Assembly (NCBI GenBank): GCA_004293505.1
Contig: RDYY01000077.1
Span: forward strand, 1-5,525
Direction: 5' to 3'
DNA: 5,525 nt
Origin: Sphingobacteriia bacterium
GTDB taxonomy: Bacteria > Bacteroidota > Bacteroidia > Chitinophagales > Chitinophagaceae
Shown here: one piece after another, positions 5,272-5,525 of the stretch
How the letters are laid out: each line of letters starts with the position of its first letter
How positions within the stretch are numbered: the stretch's first letter is position 1
Translations under genes and position numbers: made by a program
Notes under the pieces: generated by a model
What the model was told of the DNA's origin: nothing
Seen by the model: the letters and a program-made list of their open reading frames with translations, nothing else
Databases searched by the model: none

Positions 5272-5525
5272 ATGACAGACAAGAAGCATACAGACAGGGC
5301 AGTGGCCATTTGGTTATTGGTAGGGGTGGGCATGACCATCATTCAAATTGCCTTGGGGGGCATTACCCGCCTCACGGGTTCTGGTCTCTCCATTACAGAA
5401 TGGAAAGTTGTCACGGGCAGCTTGCCGCCCCTGAATGAAGCAGCTTGGCTGGTAGAATTCAACAAATACAAAGCCACGCCACAGTTTCAACTCTTGAATT
5501 TTGATTTTGGCTTGGACCAATTCAA
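5272..5525 (+). CDS. ctaA: Heme A synthase (COX15/CtaA), partial at right edge
   Basis: This gene encodes the membrane enzyme that oxidises the C8 methyl of heme O to the formyl group of heme A, the cofactor of aa3-type cytochrome oxidases. Only the first 84 residues are in the window. Residues about 11-30 form the first transmembrane helix (VAIWLLVGVGMTIIQIALGG). It is followed by the COX15 hallmark GGITRLTGSGLS (29-40), EWKVVTG (43-49), LPPLNEAAW (51-59) and FNKYKATPQF (63-72). These are typical of the COX15-type branch found in mitochondria, alpha-proteobacteria and Bacteroidota; the Bacillus CtaA branch is less similar. The heme-ligating histidines lie beyond the edge. ATG 5272 follows an exact TAnnTTTG promoter element. 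The gene implies aerobic respiration. The identification is strong. Confidence 0.93.
   Translation, partial: MTDKKHTDRAVAIWLLVGVGMTIIQIALGGITRLTGSGLSITEWKVVTGSLPPLNEAAWLVEFNKYKATPQFQLLNFDFGLDQF

Noticed and set aside
5266..5295. Near-repeat of AAGCATA followed by GACAGAC or CAGAC around the ctaA start
   Set aside because: The copies are short, imperfect and partly coding, so there is no sign of a mobile or functional repeat.

Overview
This 5.5 kb window looks like chromosomal DNA of an aerobic member of the Bacteroidota, probably Chitinophagia or Saprospiria. That placement is inferred from gene content and protein style (S9 peptidase, YciO-type protein, LuxR-type response regulator, COX15-type heme A synthase). 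It is also supported by two matches to the Bacteroidota promoter element TAnnTTTG and by starts that lack clear Shine-Dalgarno sequences. Base composition is roughly balanced.

Layout, left to right. (1) 1-1575, minus strand: the first 525 residues of a secreted S9-family (prolyl-oligopeptidase-like) peptidase; the catalytic domain runs off the left edge. (2) 1576-1657: a divergent promoter region containing a perfect 11-bp inverted repeat. (3) 1658-3022, plus strand: a two-gene unit with a 2-bp gap. It encodes an AhpD-like carboxymuconolactone decarboxylase-family protein and the beta subunit of a 2-oxoacid:ferredoxin oxidoreductase (KorB). KorB carries a one-base frameshift near 2881. No alpha subunit is present. 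(4) 3026-3700, minus strand: a NarL/LuxR-type response regulator, convergent with korB. (5) 3701-3973: a gene-free stretch holding an inverted repeat in the regulator's leader, a run of small hairpins and a strong intrinsic terminator on the plus strand. It may encode a small RNA or a leader RNA. (6) 3974-4582, plus strand: a YciO/Sua5/YrdC-family protein. (7) 4586-5185, minus strand: ribonuclease HII, convergent with yciO. (8) 5272 to the right edge, plus strand: the first 84 residues of heme A synthase (COX15/CtaA), with a good Bacteroidota promoter.

The genes are mostly housekeeping and do not form one pathway. The one functional pairing is the AhpD-like protein with KorB: a CxxC redox protein co-transcribed with an iron-sulfur/thiamine-diphosphate enzyme subunit. 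Heme A synthase implies aa3-type terminal oxidase and therefore aerobic respiration, so protection or repair of an oxygen-sensitive oxidoreductase is a plausible role for the small partner, but this is inference.

The points most worth a second look are the korB frameshift, the structured RNA candidate before yciO, the missing korA next to korB, and the symmetrical divergent promoter at 1596-1641. No mobile element, CRISPR array, tRNA or rRNA was seen.
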